NCBI RefSeq assembly: GCF_041051975.1
Contig: NZ_CP163435.1
Span: forward strand, 1,426,001 to 1,490,000
DNA length: 64,000 nt
Direction of reading: 5' to 3'
Source: Streptomyces sp. R21
GTDB taxonomy: Bacteria > Actinomycetota > Actinomycetes > Streptomycetales > Streptomycetaceae
Shown here piece after piece: positions 23,157 through 33,391 of this stretch. A program made the translations under genes and the position numbers. The notes under the pieces were generated by a model, which saw only the letters and a program-made list of their open reading frames with translations, was not told where the DNA came from and ran no database searches. Position 1 is the stretch's first letter. Each line of letters starts with the position of its first letter.

Positions 23157-23321
23157 GGCACTCTCCTGGTCACGGGCCGGTTCGGCGGTGAGTCGGAGGA
23201 CCGGATGGTGCGCCGTCCGCCGACGCTCCTGTTCTTCCGATTCCGATTGGCGTGTACGTGACCGGCGCCGAGAGCCGGGATGTGGGCTTGTTGAATGCCA
23301 GGGGCGCCCGGGAAAGCGAGA

Positions 23322-23354
23322 CGGGACCGGGGATGAGCACCACTCCCGGTCCCG
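23322..23354. terminator. Terminator after the succinate dehydrogenase operon
   Basis: A 10-bp stem, CGGGACCGGG (23322-23331) with its complement at 23345-23354, lies 34 bases beyond the sdhB stop and upstream of the olsB-like gene. Confidence 0.7.
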
Positions 23355-23387
23355 CCCGTCCGCACCGTAACGGCGAACGACGTACGG

Positions 23388-24133
23388 CTAACGCCTTCCC
23401 GCCTTGCGGGTCGCGCGCAGCCACTCCTTGTTCATGCTGGTGATGGAGACCAGCGGAATTCCCTTGGGGCAGGCGGTGGCGCACTCGCCGGCGAGGGTGC
23501 AGCCGCCGAAGCCCTCCTCGTCCATCTGCGCGACCATGTCGAGGACGCGGGTCTCGCGTTCGGGCACGCCCTGCGGCAGCACGTTCAGGTGGTTGACCTT
23601 CGCCGAGGTGAACAGCATCGCCGCGCCGTTCGGGCAGGCGGCCACGCAGGCGCCGCAGCCGATGCACTCGGCGTGCTCGAAGGCGAAGTCGGCGTCCGGC
23701 TTCGGTACCGGGGTGGCGTGGGCCTCGGGCGCGGCGCCGGTCGGGGCGGTGATGTATCCGCCGGCCTGGATGATCCGGTCGAAGGCGGAGCGGTCGACGA
23801 CGAGGTCCTTGACGACCGGGAAGGCCGAGGCGCGCCACGGCTCGACGTCGATGGTGTCGCCGTCCTCAAAGGACCGCATGTGCAGCTGGCAGGAGGTGGT
23901 GCGCTCCGGCCCGTGTGCGTCGCCGTTGATGACGAGCGAGCAGGCGCCGCAGATGCCCTCGCGGCAGTCGTGGTCGAAGGCGACGGGGTCCTCGCCCTTG
24001 AGGATGAGCTCCTCGTTGAGGGTGTCGAGCATCTCCAGGAAGGACATGTCGGCCGAGATGCCGTCCACGTCGTACGTGGACATCGCGCCGGGGGCGTCGG
24101 CGTTCTGCTGCCGCCAGACGCGCAGGGTGAGCT

Positions 24134-24137
<4 letters not shown>
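23388..24137 (-). CDS. sdhB: Succinate dehydrogenase iron-sulfur subunit
   Basis: 249-residue iron-sulfur subunit that carries electrons from the flavoprotein to the membrane quinone site. The [2Fe-2S] cysteines lie in [10 protein letters not shown] and the downstream SCQ. The ferredoxin-type clusters are [12 protein letters not shown] and the later [12 protein letters not shown]. The C-terminus is [13 protein letters not shown]. The ATG at 24137 overlaps the sdhA stop (ATGA). It is the last gene of sdhC-sdhA-sdhB; the cluster is followed by a terminator. Confidence 0.95.
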
Positions 24138-26083
<1,946 letters not shown>

Positions 26084-26084
26084 G

Positions 26085-26792
26085 TCAGCTCACCACTCCG
26101 GTCATGACGCCCACGGGTACGGCGATGAAGCCGGCCGTGAGCAGCAACGCGAGGACGTTGGCGATGGTCTTGAGGGCGCGGTCGCGGGTGCGGCTGCCGG
26201 CGCCCAGGGTCTGCGCTGCGCTCCAGAAGCCGTGCCGGATGTGCAGGCCGAGGGCGAGCATCGCGACGATGTAGATGACGTCGCCGTACCAGGTCGAGAA
26301 GGTGTCGATGACGTTCTGGTACGGGTGTCCGGCCTGGAAGCCGTCCGGGTGCACGGTGCCGGTCGTCAGGTCGAGGACGTGCCAGACGATGAACAGGCCG
26401 AGGATGATCCCGCCCCAGCGCATGGTGCGCGTCGCGTAGCTCGACCGCGGCTTCCTGTGGACGTACTTGCTGGGGCGCGCCCGGATGTCGCGGCGGCTCA
26501 GCTGGTAGGCGGCGGTGGCATGCGCCACGACAGCGACGACCAGGACCACCCGGATGATCCACAGGGCCCACTCGTAGTGCAGGAAGGGCTCACCGAGGGT
26601 GCGCAGCCAGTGCGCGTAGTGGTTGAACTCGCCGGCCCCGAAGAAGATCTTCAGGTTTCCGATCATGTGGACGACCAGGTAGAGCAGCATGATCAGACCG
26701 CTGACGGCCATGACCGTCTTCTTGCCGACCGAGCTGTCCCACACGGTGCGCGTCATGGACGGTCGTCGGTCCGTCCGCGTTGCCAGAGCCAT
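26085..26792 (-). CDS. sdhC: Succinate dehydrogenase cytochrome b subunit
   Basis: 235-residue di-haem b558-type membrane anchor of a three-subunit succinate:quinone oxidoreductase. About five hydrophobic segments carry haem-ligand-like histidines ([55 protein letters not shown]). The ATG at 26792 ([10 protein letters not shown]) is preferred; MTRTVWDS at 26756 is an alternative with no better ribosome site. It is the first gene of the operon and divergent from the LysR regulator. Confidence 0.88.
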   Translation of the reverse strand: MALATRTDRRPSMTRTVWDSSVGKKTVMAVSGLIMLLYLVVHMIGNLKIFFGAGEFNHYAHWLRTLGEPFLHYEWALWIIRVVLVVAVVAHATAAYQLSRRDIRARPSKYVHRKPRSSYATRTMRWGGIILGLFIVWHVLDLTTGTVHPDGFQAGHPYQNVIDTFSTWYGDVIYIVAMLALGLHIRHGFWSAAQTLGAGSRTRDRALKTIANVLALLLTAGFIAVPVGVMTGVVS

Positions 26793-26852
26793 GTCCCGAA
26801 ACGCTAGGGCCGAACGGGCCGATCGGTCCAAGACATGGTCCAGCTCGTTTCC

Positions 26853-26867
26853 ATAGGCATGCCCTAT
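26853..26867. promoter_or_regulatory. LysR-type operator between sdhC and its divergent regulator
   Basis: ATAGG-CATGC-CCTAT is a 15-bp dyad of the LysR T-N11-A type, 10 bases before the regulator GTG and 60 bases from the sdhC ATG. A direct repeat GGTCC-N7-GGTCC (26826-26842) lies next to it. The position suits autorepression and control of the sdh operon. Confidence 0.55.
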
Positions 26868-26877
26868 CGTGGTTGTC

Positions 26878-27762
26878 GTGCAGTTCCACCAGCTCCAGTA
26901 CTTCGTGGCCGTCGCCGAGACCCGGCACTTCACCCGGGCCGCCGATGTGGTCCATGTCGCGCAGCCGTCGCTCTCGCAGCAGATCAAGGCGCTGGAGCGG
27001 GAGTTGGGGGCGGATCTGTTCCTGCGGGCGCGCGGCAACATCACGCTGACGGACGCGGGCGAGGCGCTGCTGCCGCTGGCCCGGCGCATCCTGGCCGACG
27101 CGGACACGGCCCGTCACGAGGTGCAGGAGCTGGCCCAGCTGCGCAGCGGCCGGGTGCGGCTCGGCGCCACCCCGAGCCTGTGCACGGGCCTGCTCCCGGA
27201 CGTCCTGCGCGCCTTCCACGACCGCTACCCCGGGATCCGGTTGCTGATCGAGGAGGGGGGCTCGCACGATCTCGTACGGGAGCTCGCGCGCGGCGCCCTC
27301 GACCTCGCCCTGGTCGTCCTCCCCCTGCCCACCCCGTCCCCCGCCCTGACCACGGTGGAGCTGCTGCGGGAGGACCTGGTGGTGGTGTCGTCGCCGGACG
27401 CGCCCGCGCCGGGCCGGGGGCGGCGCTCCGTGCGGATCTCGGACCTGGAGGGGGCCCGCCTGGTGATGTTCCGGCACGGCTACGACCTGCGCGAACTGAC
27501 GGTCGCCGCGTGCCGCGCCGAGGGCTTCGAGCCGGACTTCGCGGTCGAGGGCGGCGAGATGGACGCGGTACTGGGCTTCGTCCGCGCGGGCCTGGGCGTG
27601 GCCGTCGTGCCGCGCATGGTGGCCACCCGGTCGGGGCGCGGGCTTCGCGTGACACCGCTCGCCGCCCCTGGGCTGTACCGCACGATCGCGCTGGCGCATC
27701 GCAGCGATGTGGCGCCGCCGCGGGCGGCGCGGGAGCTGCAGCGGATGCTGCTGGAGGGGTGA
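26878..27762 (+). CDS. LysR-family transcriptional regulator
   Basis: 294-residue regulator. The N-terminal winged helix is canonical (FHQLQYFVAVAETRHFTRAA, PSLSQQIKALERELGADLF, LTDAGEALLPLARRIL), followed by a periplasmic-binding-fold effector domain (VRLGATPSLCTGLLPDVL, VEGGEMDAVLGFVRAGLGVAVVP). The GTG at 26878 gives the usual short MQFHQL N-terminus; a GTG three codons earlier is possible. No ribosome site is evident, so the mRNA may be leaderless or nearly so. It is divergent from sdhCAB, which it probably controls. Confidence 0.87.
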   Translation: MQFHQLQYFVAVAETRHFTRAADVVHVAQPSLSQQIKALERELGADLFLRARGNITLTDAGEALLPLARRILADADTARHEVQELAQLRSGRVRLGATPSLCTGLLPDVLRAFHDRYPGIRLLIEEGGSHDLVRELARGALDLALVVLPLPTPSPALTTVELLREDLVVVSSPDAPAPGRGRRSVRISDLEGARLVMFRHGYDLRELTVAACRAEGFEPDFAVEGGEMDAVLGFVRAGLGVAVVPRMVATRSGRGLRVTPLAAPGLYRTIALAHRSDVAPPRAARELQRMLLEG

Positions 27763-28015
27763 GGGGGCCGCCCTCGGTCTCGGTCCGGAAGGGCGGCTCC
27801 GAGCCCGGCCCCGGTCGGCCGCGATCAGCCGCGGACGCCGAGAGTCCGCCCAAACCTCTGGCACTCCTTTGAGTGAGCATTTCCATGATGATCGAAAAGA
27901 TTGTTCCGTTTACATCCGTCGGCGGGGCCGGCCGCCGTGAAGAGGCCGGACAGCAGGGCCATGGCGGACGCCGGCTCCTTCACCTCTCGACAAGGACGAC
28001 GACGCATGCGCGTGA

Positions 28016-28159
28016 ACACAGGGGCACCTCGGCGAGAGCGAGATCGAGACCGGCGGCAGCGTCTGGACCGAGGCCTTCGCCGACCGCAACGGCCAGGTCG
28101 CCCGCGCCTGCGGCGACTCGGGCTACGACACCCCGATCCGCTGCACGGGCTGGTACTAG
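28016..28159 (+). pseudogene. Fragment of a small cysteine-containing protein
   Basis: This is the only coding-like stretch in the 530 bases between the LysR and nucleosidase-like genes. The frame opens after an in-frame TGA and has no start codon. It reads SVWTEAFADRNGQVARACGD, then SGYDTPIRCTGWY and a stop. It is followed in frame, after the stop, by DAWYEASSNCPTV, which suggests more decayed sequence. I recognise no family. The remaining bases hold an AT-richer patch (27870-27925) that could be a promoter. Confidence 0.3.
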
Positions 28160-28294
28160 TCCGGCTACGCCCTGGCCCGCTCCGCGTCGCCCGAGGTCCC
28201 GGACACCTCGGGCGACGCCTGGTACGAGGCGAGCAGCAACTGCCCGACGGTGACGTCCCGTTCCAGCGCTCGGCCCCTTCCCCCGGCGTACGTT

Positions 28295-29167
28295 ATGAGT
28301 GTGCCGCAGACACAATCGACCGTTCTGGTCCTGACCGCGATCCCGGTCGAATACGCCGCGATGCGCGCGCACGTCAAGAAGCGGAAGGAGTTGGTGCACC
28401 GCGACGGCATCCGAGTCGAGACGGGCCAACTGCCCGGCTCTGCCTGGCAGGTTGCCATGGCTGAACTGGGCATGGGCGCCGAGCAGGCCGCCTCCCTCAC
28501 CACCCAGCTCATCAACTGGCTGAGCCCCGAGGCCGTTCTCTTCGTCGGGGTCGCCGGCAGCCTCAAGCTCGACGTCGGCATCGGCGACGTCGTCGTGGGC
28601 ACGGCGGTCTACGAGATCCACGGCGGCAAGCAGACACCTGAAGGTTTCCTCGTCCGCCCGAAGTCCCTCCCGAGCTCGCTCAAGCTGGAACAGGCGGCCC
28701 GTTCCGCGGTACGGGACATGCCCGAGGTCCAGGCGCACTTCATGCCGATCGCCACGGGGGATGTCGTCCTCGCGGACGCGGAGTCCGAGATCGCCCAGTT
28801 CCTCCGCCGGAACTACAACGACGCCGGCGCGATCGAGATGGAGGGCTCCGGGGCGCTCCAAGCGGCCCGCCTGAGCGGCCAGTTGGACGCACTCGTGATC
28901 CGGGGCATCAGCGACCGGGCGGATGCCCGCAAGCACAAGGCTGACGCGTCGGGTTCCCAGAAGGGGGCTGCCGAGCGGGCGGTGGCGGTCGCGGTCGCGG
29001 TGCTGCACAAGCACCGGCCCCGTGGGAGTTCCTCCGACTCCGAGGAGGGGCCCCATCGGCGGAGGGACAGTGGGGGGACGTACGGCGGAGATCACATCGA
29101 CTTCAGGGGCGGTACCTTCAACGGCCCCGTCACCGACAGGACCGACAGGACCGACAGGCGACGGTAG
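28295..29167 (+). CDS. Nucleosidase-like (PNP/MTAN fold) protein, probable conflict-system component
   Basis: 290 residues. Residues 1-235 are a purine-nucleoside-phosphorylase/MTA-nucleosidase domain with apparently intact catalytic positions: the Glu in TAIPVEYAAM, LFVGVAGSLKLDVGIGDVVV, EMEGSGALQAA and the Asp in VIRGISDRADA. A charged linker and the tail GGDHIDFRGGTFNGPV follow, a motif I have seen repeatedly in actinobacterial STAND-linked proteins. The gene ends in a three-copy 9-base repeat. The ATG at 28295 is chosen over an in-frame GTG at 28250 because the fold starts there; no ribosome site is obvious. The next gene is an NB-ARC ATPase, so this is likely its sensor or effector. Confidence 0.72.
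   Translation: MSVPQTQSTVLVLTAIPVEYAAMRAHVKKRKELVHRDGIRVETGQLPGSAWQVAMAELGMGAEQAASLTTQLINWLSPEAVLFVGVAGSLKLDVGIGDVVVGTAVYEIHGGKQTPEGFLVRPKSLPSSLKLEQAARSAVRDMPEVQAHFMPIATGDVVLADAESEIAQFLRRNYNDAGAIEMEGSGALQAARLSGQLDALVIRGISDRADARKHKADASGSQKGAAERAVAVAVAVLHKHRPRGSSSDSEEGPHRRRDSGGTYGGDHIDFRGGTFNGPVTDRTDRTDRRR
29132..29158. repeat. Three perfect copies of ACCGACAGG
   Basis: A 9-base unit is repeated three times in tandem at the 3' end of the nucleosidase-like gene, encoding alternating Thr-Asp-Arg. Each gain or loss keeps the frame. The repeat also lies in the frame of the following ATPase gene. Confidence 0.85.
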
Positions 29168-29186
29168 AGGCACGACCCACGGGCCG

Positions 29187-31229
29187 GTGCCACGGGCGAG
29201 CGCGACTCTGCCGCCGCGTCCTCTGGGGTTCACCGGGCGGGTGGCGGAGCTGGACCGGCTGTTGCCGCACCTGACGCCGGACAGGGGCGATACGACATCG
29301 CTTCCGATTCTCATCTTCGCGGTCACCGGCATGGGCGGGATCGGCAAGACCGCGCTGGCGGTGGAGGCGGCGCATCGGGCGCGGGGCTGGTTCCCCGGTG
29401 GGACGCTCTTCGTGGACCTGCGCGGCTACGACGACGACCCGGTGACGGCTGATCAGGCGGTGCTGGCCCTGCTGGATGCGCTCGGCGTACGGAGCCAGGA
29501 TCTGCCGCCGACGGAGGAGCGCCGGTACGACGTGTACCGCGAGGTCCTCGCCGGGCGGCGGGACCGGATGCTGCTGATCCTGGACAACGCGTCGGACCCG
29601 TCCCAGTACCTGCCGCTGCTGCCCGGCACGGATCACCACCGGGTCCTCATCACCTCCCGGGACCGTCCTGACACCCTGCCCATACGCCTCATCGACCTCG
29701 CGACCCTCGAACCGGCCGACTCCGCCGCCCTGGTGACGCGCGCCCTGCACGACTCCGACGAACGCGACGAACGCCCGGAGCGCGAACCCGACGCGCTCCG
29801 CGAACTGACCGACCGCTGCGGCCACTTGCCGTTGGCCCTCCAGATCGCCGCCGCACTGCTCCGACGGCGTCGGCATCGCAGCATCGCCTCCCTGGTCGCC
29901 GAGATCGAGCAGGCCGGGGACCCGACACTCGTCCTCGACAACGGCAGACAGAGCACGGACCAGTACGGCCGGTCACTCGTCCTGCGACCGGTCCTGGAGG
30001 TGTCGTACCGCCGCCTCTCCCCCGAGCAGGCCCGACTGCTGCGCCTGCTCGCGCTGGCTCCCGGTGCCGACACCGGCACCGAGGCGGTGGCGGCTCTGGC
30101 CAACCTGGATCCCGATACGGCGGTGGGTCTCCTGGAGGACCTGGCCGCCGTTGGTCTGCTGTCGGCCACGATGGTGACGACGGTTGCCCGGTGGCGACTG
30201 CACGACCTGGTGCGCGCGTTCGGCGCGGGTCTGGTGGCGTCGGACGCGGCCCTCCGGGAGGAGGGGGAAGCCGCGCGTGAAAGGCTGTTGGGGTTCTACT
30301 GCGACCGCGCGCAGGAGGCGGACGCCCACATCCGCAGGCACCTGAACGGTGACGCCCGTCCCGCGCACTTCGCGACGCTCGTGGATGCGCTGACCTGGCT
30401 GGACCAGGAACGGGTCGGCCTGACAGCCGTGGTTCCGTGGGCGAGCGCCGGACGCACTCCGTCGTTGGCCGTCCGTCTGGCATTGCACTTGATGGACTAC
30501 AGCCTGAACTGGCGTCGTTATTTCGACGACTGGATCATCATCAGCGGTGCCGCCCATGAGGCCGCGGGCCGGCTCGGTGACCGTGTCGCCGAGGCCAAGA
30601 TCTTGAACAGTCTCGGCTTTGCTCTGCGGGAGCGGAAGCGGGTGCCGGACGGTCTGGACGCACACATCCGCGCTCGCGAGCTTTACGAGACGACCGACGA
30701 TCCCCACGGTGTAGCGAGCGCCTGGCACAACATCGGACAGGCGCGGAGGAATCTCGGCCAGACGTCGCAGGCCGCGGAGGCATTGTCCCTCGCACGCGAC
30801 CTGCACCAGGCATCCGGGTACGTCGTAGGTGAGGCTTCGGCATTGATAAGCCTCGGTGTCCTGTGGCAGGAGACAGGCGAGCTGGCCGAGGCCATCGAGG
30901 CGTGCACCCGGGCACGCGATCTATTTCATGCCGACGGTGACCTAGCCGGCGAGGCTCTTGCATGGTCCAACCTCGGCTGGGCCCTGCACAAGGCGTCTCG
31001 GACGCGGGAAGGGATCAGCGCGAGTACCACGGGTCACCGCATGTTCCGGGAGATAGGTGACTGGACCGATGCCGCATGGGCCTCGCTCGATCTCGCCCGC
31101 ATGCATCAAGCCCTCGACGACCCAGCCGAAGCCAGGAGTCGGTACCTTCAGGCCGCCGACGCCTACACCCGTGCCAACCTTCCCGCCAAAGCCGCCGAAG
31201 CCCAATCCGCCGCGGACGCGTTGACCTGA
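29187..31229 (+). CDS. NB-ARC/STAND ATPase with TPR repeats
   Basis: 680 residues from the GTG at 29187. A short GFTGRVAELDRLL lead is typical of AfsR-like STANDs. The P-loop GMGGIGKT lies at about 48-55, Walker B RMLLILDNAS at about 130, sensor VLITSRDRP, and GHLPLALQIAA (GLPL-like). A winged helix follows, then tetratricopeptide repeats from about residue 450 (EAKILNSLGFALRER, ASAWHNIGQARRNLGQ, ASALISLGVLWQETGE, ALAWSNLGWALHKASR). No DNA-binding domain precedes it, unlike AfsR. The frame is open back to 28923, and no ribosome site fits well, so the start is uncertain. Bases 30480-31000 look less GC-rich, which may indicate transfer. Probable signal-dependent switch acting with the nucleosidase. 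Confidence 0.78.
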   Translation: MPRASATLPPRPLGFTGRVAELDRLLPHLTPDRGDTTSLPILIFAVTGMGGIGKTALAVEAAHRARGWFPGGTLFVDLRGYDDDPVTADQAVLALLDALGVRSQDLPPTEERRYDVYREVLAGRRDRMLLILDNASDPSQYLPLLPGTDHHRVLITSRDRPDTLPIRLIDLATLEPADSAALVTRALHDSDERDERPEREPDALRELTDRCGHLPLALQIAAALLRRRRHRSIASLVAEIEQAGDPTLVLDNGRQSTDQYGRSLVLRPVLEVSYRRLSPEQARLLRLLALAPGADTGTEAVAALANLDPDTAVGLLEDLAAVGLLSATMVTTVARWRLHDLVRAFGAGLVASDAALREEGEAARERLLGFYCDRAQEADAHIRRHLNGDARPAHFATLVDALTWLDQERVGLTAVVPWASAGRTPSLAVRLALHLMDYSLNWRRYFDDWIIISGAAHEAAGRLGDRVAEAKILNSLGFALRERKRVPDGLDAHIRARELYETTDDPHGVASAWHNIGQARRNLGQTSQAAEALSLARDLHQASGYVVGEASALISLGVLWQETGELAEAIEACTRARDLFHADGDLAGEALAWSNLGWALHKASRTREGISASTTGHRMFREIGDWTDAAWASLDLARMHQALDDPAEARSRYLQAADAYTRANLPAKAAEAQSAADALT

Positions 31230-31399
31230 CCGCACCCCGTCACCGCCGTCATCTTCAGGGCAGGAATTCACAGAACGGGCCGTCGGCGCGAAGTCGCGAG
31301 AAGACAGCGTCACGTCCCTGCCCTTGAGGTAGGCCAGCCCCTGATCTCTGGAAGCGTGGCCACCACCGGGCTCCTTCAGGCGCGTCGAGCCAATACCTG

Positions 31400-31430
31400 T
31401 TTACTGGAACCTATGTTCGATACGTAGAGT
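31400..31430 (+). promoter_or_regulatory. Promoter with a LexA-like box
   Basis: GAACCTATGTTC (31407-31418) matches the Gram-positive SOS core GAAC-N4-GTTC and continues with GA, as in actinobacterial boxes. It lies between a weak -35 TTTACT (31400-31405) and -10 TAGAGT (31425-31430), about 100 bases before the binding-protein-like gene. One site in one genome is weak evidence. Confidence 0.4.
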
Positions 31431-31521
31431 GATCAAGGGGTGGGTGTCCGCGCTCCCGGTGACGTTCACTCCGTGATCCGGGCCAACTCCAACCAAACCG
31501 CCACTCGGGAGACGCCAACGC

Positions 31522-32652
31522 ATGAGTACGCCACAGCCGCCGCAGCCGCCCCAGCCGCCGCCGGGCGCGGAGCGGACCGACGGATCGGCCGTCCGGATCG
31601 GCGCTCTCGTTCCGCTGACTCGGCCTGGCTGGGTCGAGGCAGGCCAACACCTGCTCGCGGGGCTCGAGTTGGCCGTTCGCGACGTCAATGACGGCGGCGG
31701 GATCGCCGGAAGACCGCTTGAGCTGGTGGTCCGCGACACCGCCGCTGATCCGCAGAGGGCCGCGGCGGCCGTGGACGAATTGGCTCGCCTCGGCGTGGCC
31801 GCCCTGGCCGGGGAGTATCACAGCGTCGTCGCTCGCGCCGCTGCCGCCAGGGCCGACGCTCTCGGCCTGCCGTTCCTCTGCTCGTCGGCGGTTCTCGACG
31901 CGCTCACGCAACAGCCGACGGAATGGGTCGCGCGCCTCTCCCCGCCGCAGTCCCGCGGCTGGCAGGTCTACGCGGACTTCCTTCTCGGCGCGGGCCACAG
32001 CCGCATCGCCGTAGCAGCCCAGCCGACTGTCTACTGGGCATCCGGAACCCGCATTCTGCGGGACCACCTCGCTCCGCGCGGCGGCACCGTCATCGAACTC
32101 GACATGAGCGCGCTCACCCCCTCGGCCCTCTGCGACGAACTCGCCGACAACCGCGCGACAGCCCTCCTGCTTCTGGTCGGCCACCCGGAACCGGCCGTGC
32201 CGATCGTCAAGGCCGTCCGCCACGACCAGCGCCTCGCCGAGATCATGATCGGTGCTCCGGCCGGGCAACCGGAGTTCACCGAATGGGCGACACTGCTGGG
32301 CGCCGACAGCACCGCGATCCCGTTCCTGCGCTACCTGCCCGAGCGCCTCGGCCCACTCGGCACACGAGTCGAGAAGGCCCTCGGTGAGCGGCTGACCGAA
32401 GCGCCCTCCTTCGTCGCCTTCGAGGGCTACGACACGGTCACCGTCCTCGCCGGCGTACTGCGTTCCCACGGCACGGACCGGGCCCGCACCGCCGCATCCT
32501 GGCCGCACGTCACCGTCGAAGGCACCCGCGGGCGGATCCAGTTCTCCCGCACGCCAGGCATCAGCGTGTGGCAATGGGCTCAGCCGCCCATCCAGGTCGT
32601 CGACCGGGACCCGGCAAAACCCGATCGCTTCCGGATCCTCCATATCGGCTGA
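31522..32652 (+). CDS. Periplasmic-binding-like ligand-sensing protein lacking a signal peptide
   Basis: 376 residues of the Leu/Ile/Val-binding (Peripla_BP_6) fold: VRIGALVPLTRPGWVEAGQHL, GLELAVRDVNDGGGIAGRPLELV, DTAADPQRAAAAVDELA, and FEGYDTVTVLAGVL. The N-terminus is MSTPQPPQPPQPPPGAERTD, a proline-rich cytosolic leader with no hydrophobic segment or lipobox. No permease or ATPase gene is near. This suggests an intracellular sensor rather than a transporter subunit. It follows the STAND gene by 292 bases with its own promoter, so functional linkage is only possible. Confidence 0.75.
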   Translation: MSTPQPPQPPQPPPGAERTDGSAVRIGALVPLTRPGWVEAGQHLLAGLELAVRDVNDGGGIAGRPLELVVRDTAADPQRAAAAVDELARLGVAALAGEYHSVVARAAAARADALGLPFLCSSAVLDALTQQPTEWVARLSPPQSRGWQVYADFLLGAGHSRIAVAAQPTVYWASGTRILRDHLAPRGGTVIELDMSALTPSALCDELADNRATALLLLVGHPEPAVPIVKAVRHDQRLAEIMIGAPAGQPEFTEWATLLGADSTAIPFLRYLPERLGPLGTRVEKALGERLTEAPSFVAFEGYDTVTVLAGVLRSHGTDRARTAASWPHVTVEGTRGRIQFSRTPGISVWQWAQPPIQVVDRDPAKPDRFRILHIG

Positions 32653-32725
32653 CAGAGCACGAGGTCCGGTCGTTTCCGGGACGGACTGCAGCGCGGCCTG
32701 GATCGCGGGAAGGGGTGCCGCACGG

Positions 32726-33157
32726 TCAGCGCTCCGGTGTACGGGACCCTCTCGCGGACCGCGTGTTCAGCCATGCGTCGAATGCGCGGAAGTCCGCCTC
32801 CGTGAGGCCCACGGTGGGGTCGACGCGGTGGAGCAGGGCTTGACCCGAGTGATGCCCGGACACCCAGCCCCGGTCGGCCCCGGTGATCTCGTCGTCGACC
32901 CAGATGAACGGGCGGCCCGCTGCCCACTCGACGAGCGTTCGGGTTTTCCAGTGCAGTCCGTTGCGCTCCGGCTGTTCGTCCTCGTCAAGGTGGTCGGGCC
33001 AGACCACCACGGCCGACTCGGGCAGACCGATCCGCGGGGCGATGCTCTCGTTCGCGTCGGCCATCCATGTCGTGGCCCAGACCAGCTCGCACGCCAGGGT
33101 CGTCAGCCGGGGCCCCTGCTCGGGGTTGATCCTCTCCAGGACACGCCGCGGAACCGG
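32726..33157 (-). pseudogene. HAD-family hydrolase remnant, N-terminal half missing
   Basis: 143 codons are readable after an in-frame TGA at 33158-33160. Recognisable are CELVWATTWMADANESIAPR, WKTRTLVEWAAGRPFIWVDD (motif IV acidic residues), ITGADRGWVSGHH and LLHRVDPTVGLTEADFRAF. These match the C-terminal half of small actinobacterial HAD proteins. The expected N-terminal motif I (DxD, nucleophile Asp) is absent. Translation from the in-frame ATG at 33064 would give 112 residues without catalytic capacity. No matching N-terminal sequence was found in the next 230 bases. Confidence 0.6.
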
Positions 33158-33391
33158 TCACGACCGCACGATACCGGCCTCGCGGACGAACCGGAATCGG
33201 TCGCAGATCGCACGAGGCCGCCGCCGTACACGAGCAGTCCCGCGCGAGCTCACCGGAGGGTCCAGGCCGCCCGCCCCGCACCTCCCCGTGCCACGCCGCC
33301 CGTGCCAAGGCGACCGACGAGCGACACGGACGGCTCGGGCGACCGACGAGCGGCGCCGGGCCGGCCCAACAGCCGTCCCGGCGCCGCCGGT

